64,000 bases of DNA from Silene conica (Eukaryota > Streptophyta > Magnoliopsida > Caryophyllales > Caryophyllaceae). Position numbers and translations under genes: made by a program. The DNA is taken from NCBI GenBank assembly GCA_029255685.2, contig CM055319.2:20547247-20611246 (forward strand). The letters run 5' to 3'. Within the stretch, counting starts at the first letter, position 1; every line of letters starts with the position of its first letter. Below are positions 11,286 to 21,856 of the stretch, piece by piece. The notes below the pieces were generated by a model. That model was not told where the DNA came from. It saw nothing but the letters and a program-made list of their open reading frames with translations, and ran no database searches.

Positions 11286-11798
11286 TGTTGGAAGTGTATG
11301 CTTCAAAATAAGTATTACACAAGTTCCGAAACTAATTGTTCGGTCTTCTATATTTGAATGTGTGTTTTATCCATACTGATTGTTGTGGTCTTCTAAGGAT
11401 GACTACGTTTTTCCAATGGTGATTTTACGATCTTCTAAAAACTTTTTACGAGACACAATAAATTATCTTCTCGATCTTTCCCACCTCTCTTATAAATAAT
11501 GTGTTGATCTCTCATTTCACAACACACTAATACATTATTTCTCTCTAAATAATCATGTCCATCCTTAATTAGCTGATATCTGGCAACGTTCTGTTAGTAA
11601 TTCTCATTTCAAGTCTTTGTCGTACACCTTAAACCTGGACGTCGTGTAACCCAGGGAGTTGGTTGCCAAGAGGTCGTGTGTATCGAGCGGGGCAAATTCA
11701 ACTTTAGAGCAGTGATCCTTATCACGCGACTACATTTTCCTTAAAAGTTCTGTAAAGTTATTCTATTAATTGTTCGTATAATAGTCATACCGCCTACA
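11286..11798 (+). repeat. Right LTR of the non-coding LTR element
   Basis: 513 bp, matching the left LTR throughout with scattered substitutions and a 4-bp length difference (TTAATTAGCTG against TTAGCTG). It is followed by the TTAAT target duplication. Confidence 0.85.
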
Positions 11799-12300
11799 TT
11801 AATAAGTTAGACCGTTACACCTCCTCGTACTCTCAAACACAACTGAGTACTTGACTTCCTCGCACTCCTAACCACACCACCTGGCCTTCTACTCCCAGAC
11901 AACAACCACCTGGCCACGCAAACCACTACGTCCTATGCCTTCCGCCAACACGTTACCACCAACAATAAACCCTAATTGATAACAATGGACAAACAACTAA
12001 ATATATTGATTTCATTAAGGGATAAACCCTAATAACCTTAACAAAACATATTAATAATGAATAAACAACTAATTAATTCACTAATTGGAGAATTATGATC
12101 GATTGTCCAAAACTTTAAAACAAATGGATTAGAGATTTAGAGAAAAAAAAGGTAGATAAAAGAGTTATTTGGAGTATGTTTTGAAAAGGGTATGATATGG
12201 AAAGTTAGATAAAAAATTGTATGTGAAAGAGTAAAATCCGTATATGAAAAAAGTAATTCCGAAATTTTTCTGAGCTTTTTTTTAACAAAGCAAATTCGCA

Positions 12301-12578
12301 ATTAGAGGATTATACAACAGATGTATACATCTGGTTTATAGATTTCGAGTTTTATAACAAAAAATTTGAGCTTATACATATATTTTACGAACTTTACTAA
12401 AAAGTATTTGAGCGTCTTTATAAAAAAAACTGTTATCTCAAAACATTTTTTAACACTAAAAAATTATAGTGTAGGAAAAATTTGTTAAAAACTTAAAAAA
12501 ATTGCATATAAGCTCAATTAGATTTGTATGAGATGTACGATGCTCATATATATCTGAATGTATAGTTCTATTTGTGGT
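12301..12578. mobile_element. MITE-like insertion, 278 bp, with 9-bp target duplication
   Basis: The segment interrupts copy A of the dispersed repeat. The matching site in copy B (about 48898-48906) is uninterrupted. AAATTCGCA at 12292-12300 and AAACTCGCA at 12579-12587 form a 9-bp duplication with one mismatch. The ends are loosely inverted (TTATACAACAGATGTATACAT at the left against a reversed CAGATATATATGAGC-like right end). A 9-bp duplication suggests Mutator-type mobilisation, but the inverted ends are too degraded to be sure. Confidence 0.6.
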
Positions 12579-12899
12579 AAACTCGCAACAAGGTGACAAA
12601 GTGTATGAGATTAAGTAAAATTGTGTGTGGGATTGAGCAAATAAGTTATTCTATATGACAAAAAAGTATTTTCTTAATTTTTACACAAATGTACTACTCT
12701 ATCAATAGAGAATAAAGATGCTCAAAATATATTTCCTCAAAAATTATCCAATTTAAATATGAAAATAGTATAAATTTTCTTTTATTAACAAACTAATTTT
12801 TCATTAAAAAAAATAACATTTTCATCAAACTATAATATTTTCATCACTAGACATTAATATTTAACCTGTTAACTAAAATGAATAAAATTGATATAAATA

Positions 12900-13371
12900 T
12901 GTTCAAGTGTGAGACTTTTTCGGAGTGTTCCAGAAGGTTCCGGAGTGTTCTAGAAGGTTCCGGAAAGGTCCAGAACAATGTAGAAACATCTAAAATGTTC
13001 TAAAATACTTGTAAACACACTAGAACAGTCTAGAATACTCTTGAAAGATCAAGAATGTTCTAGGTGTGTGTAGAGAAGTCTAGAACCTTCTAGAAATACC
13101 TTGTAACTATAGAATAAAGCTAGAAGCCTAGAAATCTAGATCACTCTAGAATACTCTATTCTAGAGAATTCTTGGAATGTAGGAGAAGGAGGAGGAGCCT
13201 TGTAAATATAGGACCTCCCCTCCCATTTCATGTATCAAAACATAATTCACAAACAAGTCAATAACAAACTAATTCCTCTAACTAAACTTCAACTAATCAA
13301 CCTTCAACCAATCAAACAAACAAACAATTAATCTCCACTAACTTCTTCATACACTCTCTCATGCACCTACA
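12900..13371 (+). repeat. Left LTR of the outer copia element
   Basis: 472 bp, starting TGTTCAAGTG and ending CACCTACA, directly followed by the primer-binding site. It contains arrays of TTC/GAA words and a TGTAAATATA promoter-like box near 13200. Confidence 0.88.
12928..12965 (+). promoter_or_regulatory. Heat-shock-element array in the left copia LTR
   Basis: Alternating TTC and GAA units at 5-bp steps form two consecutive heat-shock elements: 12928-12944 (TTC, GAA, TTC, partial GA) and 12948-12965 (TTC, GAA, TTC, GAA). A further GAA-TTC-GAA run lies near 13083-13099. This is the binding pattern of plant heat shock factors, and the position upstream of the TATA-like box fits a U3 enhancer. 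Confidence 0.75.
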
Positions 13372-13373
13372 AG

Positions 13374-13385
13374 TGGTATCAGAGC
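13374..13385 (+). other. Primer-binding site, initiator tRNA-Met type
   Basis: TGGTATCAGAGC begins two bases after the left LTR and is complementary to the 3' end of plant initiator tRNA-Met, the usual primer of copia elements. Confidence 0.9.
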
Positions 13386-13500
13386 TCCAAAGATCTTAAA
13401 GACAACAAAATAAACTTATGGTTTCCGCATCAAATACAATATCGACCTCTCTTCCAATTTTTAATTTGGAGGAGAAAATTACGACTATTGGGGGATTAAA

Positions 13501-14477
13501 ATGAAGGCTAACTTAAGAGCTAATGCATTATGGGAAGTTGTGGAAAATGGTCCTCAAAAACAACAAGAAGGTGTTCAACCTACCGAAGAATCCTTAAAGA
13601 AAATAAACGAGGATAAACTAAAGGATGCTAAAGCATTGTCTTTCATGTTCAATGCCGTTACGGAGACCATTTTTCCAAAAATAATGCGGGTTTCTACCGC
13701 AAAAGAGGCATGGGATTCACTCCAAAAGGAATTCCATGGTGATGAAAGGTTAAGAGCAATACGTCTCAACACCTTAAGAAAAGATTTTGAAAACTTGAAG
13801 ATGAGGGAGAATGAAGACATACAAGCTTACACTTCCAGAGTAACGGAGATATATAATCAAATGAAGATATACGATGAAGATATTACCGACATGAGAATTG
13901 TGCAAAAAATTCTCGCAACCCTAACTAAACGAGTCGACATGATAGTCACCGTTATTGAAGAATCAAAGGAGCTATCTAAACTCACCGCCGCAGAGCTACT
14001 TGGATCCTTACTCGCCCATTCAAGACCGAAGAATCTTCTTCCGAGGATGCTTTCAAGTCACCACATAAAGAAAAACGGTCCAAAGGTTGGAAGAAGAGAA
14101 GTGACGATGGTGACAATAAACAAATGTCACAATCAAAGGGAAAGTTTCCTCGTGGCATTTGTGGAAGAACTAATCATGCAGAAAAGAATTGTTATTTCAA
14201 AGATAAGCCTCAATGTCACCATTGTAAGAAGTATGGACATATCCAAAAATATTGTCGACAAAAACAAACGGAGTCCAAAGACCAAGCTCATTATTCTATT
14301 GTTAATAATGAGCATCTCTTTTCCGGTCATATATGGTGCAATGATTATTCGCAAAGAAAACTTTCAGGAAACAGTGGTTGTACAAGTCACATGACTAATG
14401 ATTCAAGCATCTTTAGCAAGTTGGATACTTCCGTCCAAACTCCAGTGCGAATGGGGAATGGTGAAGTTATGACATAA
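13501..14477 (+). pseudogene. Copia gag region (capsid-like domain plus CCHC knuckle), fossil
   Basis: The N-terminal part carries the capsid-like retrotransposon domain common to plant copia gag (ALWEVVENG, then KEAWDSLQKEFHGDERLRA, then VTEIYNQMKIYDEDI). A zinc knuckle reading CHHCKKYGHIQKYC is encoded near 14214-14255. A short stretch resembling the start of the protease (GNSGCTSHMTND) follows. Gag would package element RNA in cytoplasmic particles. The region is degraded and no working polyprotein is expected. It lies directly downstream of the primer-binding site, as in the family. Confidence 0.82.
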
Positions 14478-14812
14478 AAGGGCAAAGGTACGATCATTGT
14501 CCCAACTAAGCGGGGTAAGAAATACATTAAAGATGTGCTGCTTGTTCCAGATCTTGCTGAAAATCTAATAAGTGTGGCATAAATGATCAAGAATGGTTAT
14601 TCACTAATCTTTGCGAATAATCATTGAACCATATATGACCCCGAAAATAAGGAGATTGCTAAAGTTGCCATGGAGAATAAAAGCTTCTCCTTGAATGGAA
14701 GTATGGCCTAGAGTCATCATATCAAGCTTACACCACCGAGACCTGGCTATGACGTAGAAGGTACGGACATTTCAACTTAAGGGCACTCGCTGACTTACGC
14801 AAGCAGAATGTT

Positions 14813-15473
14813 GTGCGGGATTTTCCAATGATTCAAGCAACTAAAGAACTATGCGAGCCTTGTCAACTTGGAAAGCAACACCGCCTGCCATTTCCAAAAG
14901 GCCAAGCATGGAGGGCAAGTAAAAAGCTAAAGCTTGTTCACACAGACGTATGTGGTCCTCAAAGAACTTTATCTCATCTTGGAAAAAGGTACTTTATCAT
15001 GTTCATTGATGATTTTACTCGAATGACTTGGGTATACTTTATGAAACAAAAATCAGAAGTATTCCAAGTCTTCTAAAACTTCAAATCTCTCGCTGAAAAT
15101 CAAAGTGGGTGTAAATTAAAGATGGTAAGATCTAACCGCGGGAAAGAATATATTTCTTCACAATTTGATCAGTTTTGTGAAGATGAAGGTGTGGAACATC
15201 AGCTCACCGCAGGGTATACTCCACAACAGAATGGGGTATCCGAAAGAAAGAATAGAACAGTCATGGAGATGGCAAGGTGCATGTTGGCCGAAAATGCCAA
15301 ATAAATTTTGGGCAGAAGCTGTCTACACAGCGGTTTATTTACTAAATAGACTACCAACCAAGATAGTTAAAGGAAAAACTCCATTAGAAGCTTGGAGTGG
15401 TAAAAAACCTACAGCTAAGCATTTAAAGGTGTTTGGCTCAATTTGCTATGCTCACGTCCCAGCTAAAAAATGA
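14813..15473 (+). pseudogene. Copia integrase core region, fossil
   Basis: Recognisable pieces are a pre-integrase zinc-binding tail (ELCEPCQLGKQHRLPF), the start of the rve core with its first Asp (KLVHTDVCGP, then FIMFIDDFTRMTWVYFMKQK), the QQNGVSERKNRTVMEMARC stretch holding the catalytic Glu, and the PYELW-equivalent KTPLEAWSGKKPTAKHLKVF. Order and spacing match plant copia integrases, which insert element cDNA into chromosomes. The region is degraded. Confidence 0.82.
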
Positions 15474-15568
15474 GCAAACTTGATGATAAGGCATAAAAAG
15501 GTATATTCCTTGGCTACGACTCAAAATCAAAGGCTTACCGGATTTTCAATCTTAATACGGAGAAGATT

Positions 15569-16960
15569 ATGATAAGACGAGACGTGGAGTTTGATGAAGA
15601 TGCAATATGGAATTGGGAAGAAAAGAAGGTGGAAAGAAATGTGAAACTAGTTCCTCATCACCAACATCCACATCCAGAAGATGATTATGAGATGACTAAT
15701 AACGATGATCCTCCTACACCTCCATCAACTCAAATGCAAGCAGACTCTCCACCCTCAACCGACAATTCCGAGAATGATACGGGACCTCGGGGTAAGAAAG
15801 ATCTCTCTCAGATTTATGCTGAATGTCCCATTATTAATCTGAATGAAGAGGAATGCGAGAGACGCTATTTCGCTTTTGAGGAGCCAAGAGACTATGATGA
15901 GGCTTCCAAGCACAAAGAGTGGCAAGAAGCAATGGAGACCGTAATAAACATGATAAAGAAAAATAACACATGGGAATTGGTAGATAAGCCCAAAGACCGA
16001 AAGGTGATTGAAGTGAAATGGGTCTACAAAACAAAGTTGAATCCAGATGGTACGATCAATAAGTATAAAGCAAGATTGGTCGTGAAATGATACTCCCAAC
16101 AAGCTGAAATAGACTACAGAGATACATTTGCTCCAGTTGCTCGACATGACACCGTGCGAACTCTAATTGCCCTAGCCGCTCAAGAAAGGTGGAAAATTTA
16201 TCAACTTGATGTCAAATCTGCCTTTCTAAATGGAGAGCTTGAGGAGGAGATTTATGTGGAGCAACCTCCGGGCTTTGTCAAACAACGAAATGAAGAAAAG
16301 GTGTGCAAGCTAAAAAAGGCATTATATGGCCTTAAGCAAGCTCCAAGAGCGTGGTATAGCGAGATTGATTCTTACTTCCTTGAGGAAGGGTTCACGAGGA
16401 GTAAAAATGAGCATACACTATATGTGAAGAAAAACCAAGGTGATCTTCTCATCGTTTCTCTTTACGTTGATGATCTCCTTGTTACAGGAAATAACGCCAA
16501 AATGATCCTTAAATTTGAGGAGATGAAGAAAAGATTTGAAATGACGGATTTGGGCTTAATGAATTTTTTTCTTGGCATGGAAGTCCATCAAAGTGAAGAT
16601 GAAATCTTCATTTCTCAAACTAAGTATGCTCGGGAAATCCTCAAGAGATTTAAAATGGAGAACTGCAAGCCAGTTTCTACTTCTCTGGTCTTGAATGAGA
16701 AGTTATCAAAAAGTGATGGGTCAAAAGAAGTTAATTTGAAGCAATGTCGAAGCTTGGTTGGAAGTTTACTCTACCTCACAGCAACAAGACCCGATCTTAT
16801 GTTCGCCACAAGCTTATTATCAAGATTTATGAGTAAGCCAAGTGAGGTTCACATGGGTACATCCAAGAGAGTACTTCGATATCTAAAGGGTGCTCTAGAG
16901 TATGGAGTATTTTACCAGCCTTGCGACAATCCAAGATTGCTAGCCTACTCCGACAGCGAT
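15569..16960 (+). pseudogene. Copia reverse transcriptase and start of RNase H, fossil
   Basis: A charged linker is followed by the copia RT: WQEAMETVINMIKKNNTWEL, KWVYKTKLNPDGTINKYKARL, YQLDVKSAFLNGELEEEIYV with the first catalytic Asp, and LYVDDLLVTG with the YVDD box. LVGSLLYLTATRPDLMF, the thumb-to-RNase H region, follows, and then LLAYSDSD, the first RNase H Asp. The region ends at the GCGAT target site where the Athila-like element inserted. The rest of RNase H continues at 41657. The RT part is the best conserved piece of this element. Confidence 0.85.
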
Positions 16961-17273
16961 TGATACGTGCCATTTATATAGACTTTTTAGGTCCTTTTAG
17001 CACGTATTTCTATGCATTTTCATGCACTTTACGTGCCATTTTGCCCCCTTTTGCTTCCTTTGGTGTATTTTCTGTTATGTTGCAGGAATTATGCAAAAGA
17101 TGAAGAAACCAAGCGTTTTCTGTCCGTTTTGAGCTATTTTTAGAGGATGAAGCAAGTCAAGAAGTCCCATAGCCTCGATTTTGCAGTGCAAGGCCTAAAG
17201 GAACGGTAACCGAGGCAAGAGCGAGGGACAAAAGCAAGAAAGAAGCGGAAAAGAAAGACGACATCTGTCATTT

Positions 17274-17490
17274 ACTCGATTGAGTAAGCACTAGAGCTCG
17301 ATCGAGTGGATGCTGGAGGAGAAAGACTCGATCGAGTGGTTTGATACTCGATCGAGGAGTCTGTAGGAAGGACCCGACCTTCGAGGATTCCAGGGTTACT
17401 CGATCGAGTAACTACCAGCTCGAAGTTGCTCGATCGACCCCTTTTTTAAGAACAGTTACTCGATCGAGTGGTTCAGTCACTCGATCGAGC
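17274..17490. repeat. TCGATCGA palindrome array 1 (left LTR)
   Basis: Eight sites over about 217 bp, near 17274 (degenerate), 17297, 17328, 17345, 17399, 17428, 17459 and 17479. Most read ACTCGATCGAGT or GCTCGATCGAGT. Spacing is irregular (about 15-55 bp) and the sequence between sites is unrelated, so this is a motif cluster rather than a satellite. Confidence 0.9.
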
Positions 17491-17550
17491 AACTCACTTA
17501 AGTGCTCCAGATTTCGCAGTTTACGTTTTAGGTTTTGTTTTCTTTTGAGT

Positions 17551-17580
17551 TAACCTAATCCTTATTTAGGGATTAGGTTA
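17551..17580. repeat. Perfect 11-bp inverted repeat enclosing TTATTTAG in the LTR
   Basis: TAACCTAATCC at 17551-17561 and GGATTAGGTTA at 17570-17580 are exact reverse complements around TTATTTAG. The right LTR keeps the structure with one arm mismatch (40736-40765). It lies just after the palindrome array, where the TATA box is expected, and the loop is TATA-like. Confidence 0.75.
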
Positions 17581-18471
17581 GCAGCCTTTAGAGACACTTT
17601 TTACTTCTTACTTTTCACTTTTACACTTTTACATTGACATTCAACACTGAGTAGTTTTTCATTCAGTTTTCTTTTAAGCAGTTATTTAGTTCAAAATACT
17701 ATCACTTAGGGTTTTTCATCTTGGAAGCATTCGGATCTTGTTCTTCATTCCTTTGCCATTACTGTAATTCACTTTTACTCTTTCTATTATCGTTCTTGTT
17801 TTCATTGTTTTATGATTTATCTTTATTCCTCTTTAATTGCCATGTTGAATGTTATTGGTATCATCATCGTTATTAGTTTAGTTTCCCCAAGTATGCGTAG
17901 CTAATCCCCCTAATATGTAAGGATGAAGTAACTCGCGGTAATTATGTCGTAGGAATTGCATGTTAGTCGTCCTTACGACGAAGTTTACCTATAAACAATA
18001 TAATTGTGAAACTTGTCAAATGAGTGCACGCAGGAGACTAAGTTTACCTAGTAAAACCTACCTGGATCGAAAGATTGGTAGGTGGGCTTGTTTAGGGTAA
18101 TTTACGAAACCTATCTAGAGATCGAAAGATTGATAGGGGAGTCCAGGGGTGATTTCAGACTGAAAGGATATTAATCGTTCCCACTTCGTTGTTGTTTCGA
18201 CTGACCTAATCTTTATGCGACATTCATTGCCGCGACGACCTGAATCCCGACATATTTCTCCTTTTATTGTTTGAAATTTGTTTTATCATCTTTGTTTAAT
18301 TTTTTTTTTTCATCTTAGATATAATAAAAAACAAAACCCCCCTTTTTGTGACCTATAAACTGACTTTGCTTAAGACCGTGTCTCCCTGAGGATTCGACCC
18401 TACTTCCACTAGCTTCCAGTTAGTAGACCTAGGTATTTATCTTTGGTGCATGAACGACACGCATCCAATTT

Positions 18472-18488
18472 TGGCGCCGTTGCCGGGG
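18472..18488 (+). other. Primer-binding site, tRNA-Asp type
   Basis: TGGCGCCGTTGCCGGGG is complementary to the 3' end of plant tRNA-Asp(GUC), the primer typical of Athila-type elements. It begins a few bases after the left LTR. Confidence 0.85.
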
Positions 18489-18585
18489 AGGTAATAGGTT
18501 TAAAGTCTTTGTTAGTTTATATTGTTGTTTTTCGTCTTAAGGAATTTCTTTTAATTCCTTAAGACCGTTCTTATTCTTTTTCTCA

Positions 18586-19680
18586 GTGTTGTGTATGCCC
18601 AGGTCTTCCAGGTACGAATTAGTTGCTGCTAATCCTGAACCTGAAAGAACTTTCAGACGCCGCATAAGAGAAAGAAGAAGGGCGAGTCAGGAAGAAGTCT
18701 TGAGTATTCCTGAACCAGTTACTACTGAACCAGTCAACCAAACCATAAGAATGCCGAACATCGCAAGTCATTCCGAACCAAAAGCTGATTCCATTCCCAA
18801 GGGTTTCACTCTCCTTGCTGATGAGGCCGGGAACACATTCGATATTCGACCAACTTATATTAATCTGGTCGAGAGGAACATGTACCGCGGCGCAGCGGGA
18901 GAGGACCCGAGGAAGCACATGGAGATTTTCACAGACTACTGCTCCACCATTCCAACTTCTGCGACGGTCACACAGGATAAGATAAAGGAAGTCCTTTCTC
19001 CTTTCTCCTTATCCGACGGGGCTAGAGAGTGGTACCGGGACCTGGATAAGGAAGCTGCGGAGATCACCGAATGGAAGTCCCTAGCTTTGGCCTTCTACAA
19101 GAAGTACTATCCACCACATAAGACTAACGCTCTCCGTTCCCAAATTACAAACTTTAAACAGTTTGGGACGGAGAACTTACATGAGGCTTGGACCAGATTC
19201 AAGAAGCTTGTGAGAGCATGTCCTCACCATGGTTTCCAACCATGGTTCATCAGCAACCAGTTTTACAACGGGTTTTTTGATGACCACCGAGCCATCCTTG
19301 ATGCTGCATCAAAATGGAGGTTCCAAAAGGAGACTGAGGATGACAAAGGGTGGGGTATCATTGAGGAGATGGCCAATCATTGTGCGGAGTATGGAAATCC
19401 GAGGTCCGGGACGAGAATAGTAGCCGGGATAAATACTGAGGGTGTTGGGGCCAAACTTGATAAGCTGGCTGCGAGGTTTGACCTTTGGGACAAACAACAG
19501 GAGGGGAGTCAACAGACGGTTCATCTACTTCAAAAGGGTGAACCATCATTGTGTGAAAGATGTGGAGGTGCTGGGCATTCTGTTGTTGCATGTCTAGCCG
19601 AGAAAGAGCAAGTTTTTTCCTTCCAACAGTTTCGTCAGGGGGAAATTTTTACAACCAGAACCAAGTCCACCCTCACTTAA
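18586..19680 (+). pseudogene. Athila-type gag region, fossil
   Basis: The stretch reads as Athila/Tat gag. A basic N-terminus is followed by the capsid-like domain: DPRKHMEIFTDYCSTI, FSLSDGAREWYRDLDKEA, LALAFYKKYYPPHKTNALRS, LHEAWTRFKKLVRACPHHGF and FYNGFFDDHRAILDAASKWR. The stretch IIEEMANHCAEYG follows, and a CCHC-like knuckle CERCGGAGHSVVAC lies near 19552-19593. The product would form the particle that packages element RNA. The start chosen is the first in-frame ATG after the primer-binding site. The downstream protease-like frame overlaps its end. It is a fossil with at most a few breaks. Confidence 0.8.
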
Positions 19681-19689
19681 AGTGGACTA

Positions 19690-21023
19690 GTCAAAATGTG
19701 CTCAACCCAACCCCACCACCACAACAAAACTATATCCCCCCTCACCGCAACCAAAACAATTTTCAGAAGCCACCCCAATTCCAACCGTCACAAGCTAGTG
19801 CTTCCTCATCTGGAGGAAATTCAGAAATCGGAGAGTTAAAAACTCTAGTTCAGTCTTTGGCATCCCAAATGCAATATGGGAATGCGTCCATTAAGTTGCT
19901 GGTGTCGCAGATCGCTCAACTGGCGGTCAAGCAATCATCCCGACCCCAAGGGCAACTACCATCTCAAACCGAACAACGAAATGAGGCCATTAACATGGTG
20001 AGGTTGAGGAGTGGGCGTGAGTATGAGGGACCAAGGAAGGAAGTTGCTGATCAGAATGTCGAAGAGGCTGTTATCGGAGATGTGTTCGATCGAGTGGTTG
20101 ACAGAGCTCGATCGAACGGAAGTCAGGAAAATTCACTCGATCGAGGAGTTGTCAGAGCTCGATCGAGTGAGGTTGACACAGAGGTCCTCGATCGAGCAAT
20201 ACCACTTGCTCGATCGAGCATAGCAGAGGAAAGGATCACTCGATCGAGTGATCCAATGGTAGAAAACACTCGATCGAGTGTTATTGAGAAAAGAAAAGAA
20301 AAGCGAGCACTGGAACAGGCTGCGTACGAGAAACAGAGTACAGGAATCCGAGCTGATATAAGAGATATTCCGTACCCGTCTAGATTGGTGGAGAAGGAGT
20401 TCGCCAAATTCGCGGATACGCTACGAGAACTGAAGGTACACGTTCCTTTCTTGGAATTATTGCTTAAGGTACCTTCTTATAAGTTCATGCGTGAGATTCT
20501 GATGCGCAAGCGTACTGTGGATGTTAGTGAAACCGTTGCCTTGACGGAGGAATGCTACGCGTTCCTCCAAAATAAGACCTCACCTAAGCTAGCAGACCCT
20601 GGTAGCTTCTCAATACCATGTCAAATAGGAACCCACGTCATTGATAATGCGTTATGCGATATAGTGGCGAGTGTTAGTGTGTTACCCCTATCGCTAGCAA
20701 ATAAATTGGGTTTTTCAAAATTCAAGTGTACCAATATGACGGTCCAAATGGCTGACCGTAGTGTATCGAGACCTCTAGGCATATTGGAGGACATTCCTGT
20801 GCAAATAGGAGAGTTCTTCATACCTGTTGACTTTGTGGTCCTCGATATACTTGATGATTCCTACACCCCAATCATTTTGGGTAGACTTTTTCTGCACACT
20901 GCGAAAGCAGTGATAGATGTAGGTACTAAGACACTGACCTTTCAGGTTGGTGGCGAAGACCTAATTTTAGGCAGACTAGTACATCTAGGTCACCCATGTC
21001 TGTTGTCCCTTGCTATTCGATGA
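19690..21023 (+). pseudogene. Athila-type gag C-terminus and aspartic-protease-like stretch, fossil
   Basis: The first part is Gln/Pro/Asn-rich linker (QNYIPPHRNQNNFQ), followed by EIGELKTLVQSLASQMQ, usual for the end of Athila gag. A palindrome array (20086-20280) is translated here as repeated LDR, ARSS and DRA words. Then comes AYEKQSTGIRADIRDIPYPS and a retropepsin-like domain: PCQIGTHVIDNALCDI, SVLPLSLANKLGF, then ILDDSYTPIILGRLFLHTAK and AVIDVGTKTLTFQVGGED. These are the landmarks of the Athila protease, which would cut the polyprotein. RT and integrase motifs do not follow it here. Confidence 0.75.
20086..20280. repeat. TCGATCGA palindrome array 2 (inside the gag-protease frame)
   Basis: Eight sites, near 20086, 20106, 20136, 20157, 20187, 20209, 20238 and 20268, within 195 bp. 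They are the same motif as in the LTRs, yet here they lie inside a translated region, giving LDR or RSS peptides depending on frame. Confidence 0.9.
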
Positions 21024-21652
21024 CTGATGATATATCTGCGAGTCTTAACCTGCTGGAACTGACACCTCTGCCTCACATTAAGAGCAAGTTAGAGGAAGAT
21101 TTTTTGATTGCTGATGCAGGTACGGAACCAGATTATAACCCGAATGGATGAGGTTATTTATCATTGAAAAATAAGGGCAGGAATCCAAAGGAAATCTCAG
21201 CCACGTCAAAAAGGACGTCAAAAGACTACACAATGGTATATGATCCTGTCACCAATGCTACCAGCTCGAAACTGCGAGAAGAAGTCGTCACAACCGCGGA
21301 AGGGAGTTCCGCGAGTCAGGAGCCCTGTCGTGGGCAGTGAACATTTGGTTTTCTGAACTTTTAAGCCGGGTTTGGAATCCCGTGCAGCTTGTAACAGATT
21401 ATTTACTGCGTTTTAGACTTAGACTACTACTTTTCATGCTTTATCCGTACACTTTTCTTTTAATATCCGTAGGTAGAATAAGACTTTGTGTGAATCCGAG
21501 ACAATTTTTGTGGTTTTTCTGTATAGTTGTAGTGTTTGGTCATCTTATGCAGGACTGAACTAGAAAAAACAAAGGAAAAGAGACAAAAACAGAAGAATCG
21601 AGGGAAGAACAAGGCTCCACAAAAGAAAAGCCTCTATGGAGATCTGTAAAGT

Positions 21653-21838
21653 GCTCGATCGAGTAATCGCCAGGGAAGAAATAATCGATCGAGTTCGTAA
21701 GAGCTCGATCGAGGAAAACCCAGTCGAGAGGAACTCAGAGCTGACAACCACTCGATCGAGTGGACTTCAGTACTCGATCGAGCATATTGCCTTAAGTGAG
21801 TTACTCGATCGAGTACTTCTCAGAACTCGATCGAGCAA
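21653..21838. repeat. TCGATCGA palindrome array 3 (upstream of an internal TATA box)
   Basis: Seven good sites, near 21653, 21684, 21700, 21749, 21771, 21802 and 21825, plus a degenerate one near 21722. The array stops about 10 bp before TATATATAA at 21848. Confidence 0.9.
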
Positions 21839-21847
21839 CTCTCAGCC

Positions 21848-21856
21848 TATATATAA
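21848..21856 (+). promoter_or_regulatory. Candidate internal TATA box of the Athila-like element
   Basis: TATATATAA, followed by GGGAAG, sits directly after palindrome array 3, about 440 bp upstream of the accessory ORF's ATG. Together with the downstream candidate intron it looks like a promoter and leader for a separate transcript of the accessory ORF. This is an inference from layout. Confidence 0.45.

Larger units (their letters stand above)
7906..11798 (+). mobile_element. Complete non-coding LTR retrotransposon, 3893 bp
   Basis: Two LTRs (7906-8414 and 11286-11798), both starting TGTTGG and ending CTACA, enclose 2871 bp. Identical TTAAT target duplications sit at 7901-7905 and 11799-11803, and a purine tract (GTGGGGGA) lies directly before the right LTR. 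I find no gag, protease, integrase or RT motif inside, and no textbook primer-binding site next to the left LTR. It is therefore best described as a non-autonomous LTR element that depended on a partner. LTR identity is about 95-96% by eye, so the insertion is moderately old. The superfamily cannot be set from what is visible. Confidence 0.85.
7565..12727. repeat. Dispersed repeat copy A (interrupted by an LTR element and a MITE)
   Basis: Blocks at about 7715-7800, 11811-12291 and 12588-12727 align, in order, with 48250-48345, 48435-48895 and 48900-49044, at about 85-88% identity by eye. In this copy the sequence near 7570-7625 is an approximate inverted match to 12219-12275 (GTATGTGAAAGAGTAAAAT-like arms), suggesting a non-autonomous DNA transposon with long inverted arms, but terminal boundaries are not certain. 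Copy A is split by the LTR element at 7906-11798 and by a MITE-like insertion at 12301-12578. Confidence 0.55.
16961..18466 (+). repeat. Left LTR of the Athila-like element
   Basis: 1506 bp, beginning TGATACGTGCCATTTATATA and closing at GCATC just before the primer-binding site. It contains a palindrome array at 17274-17490 and a perfect 11-bp inverted repeat at 17551-17580. The right LTR gives the same length within one base. Confidence 0.88.

Noticed and set aside
11003-11311. Short frames on both strands inside the non-coding LTR element
   Set aside because: No match to gag or pol motifs, and the two frames overlap on opposite strands.
13374-13385. TGGTATCAGAGC considered as part of a tRNA gene
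   Set aside because: It is the reverse complement of the tRNA 3' end placed directly after an LTR, which is a primer-binding site. No cloverleaf surrounds it; the same holds at 51758, 28871 and 60082.
17274-17490. Clustered palindromes considered as a CRISPR-like array
   Set aside because: Repeats are short (10-12 bp), spacing is irregular, there are no Cas genes, and the context is a plant LTR.
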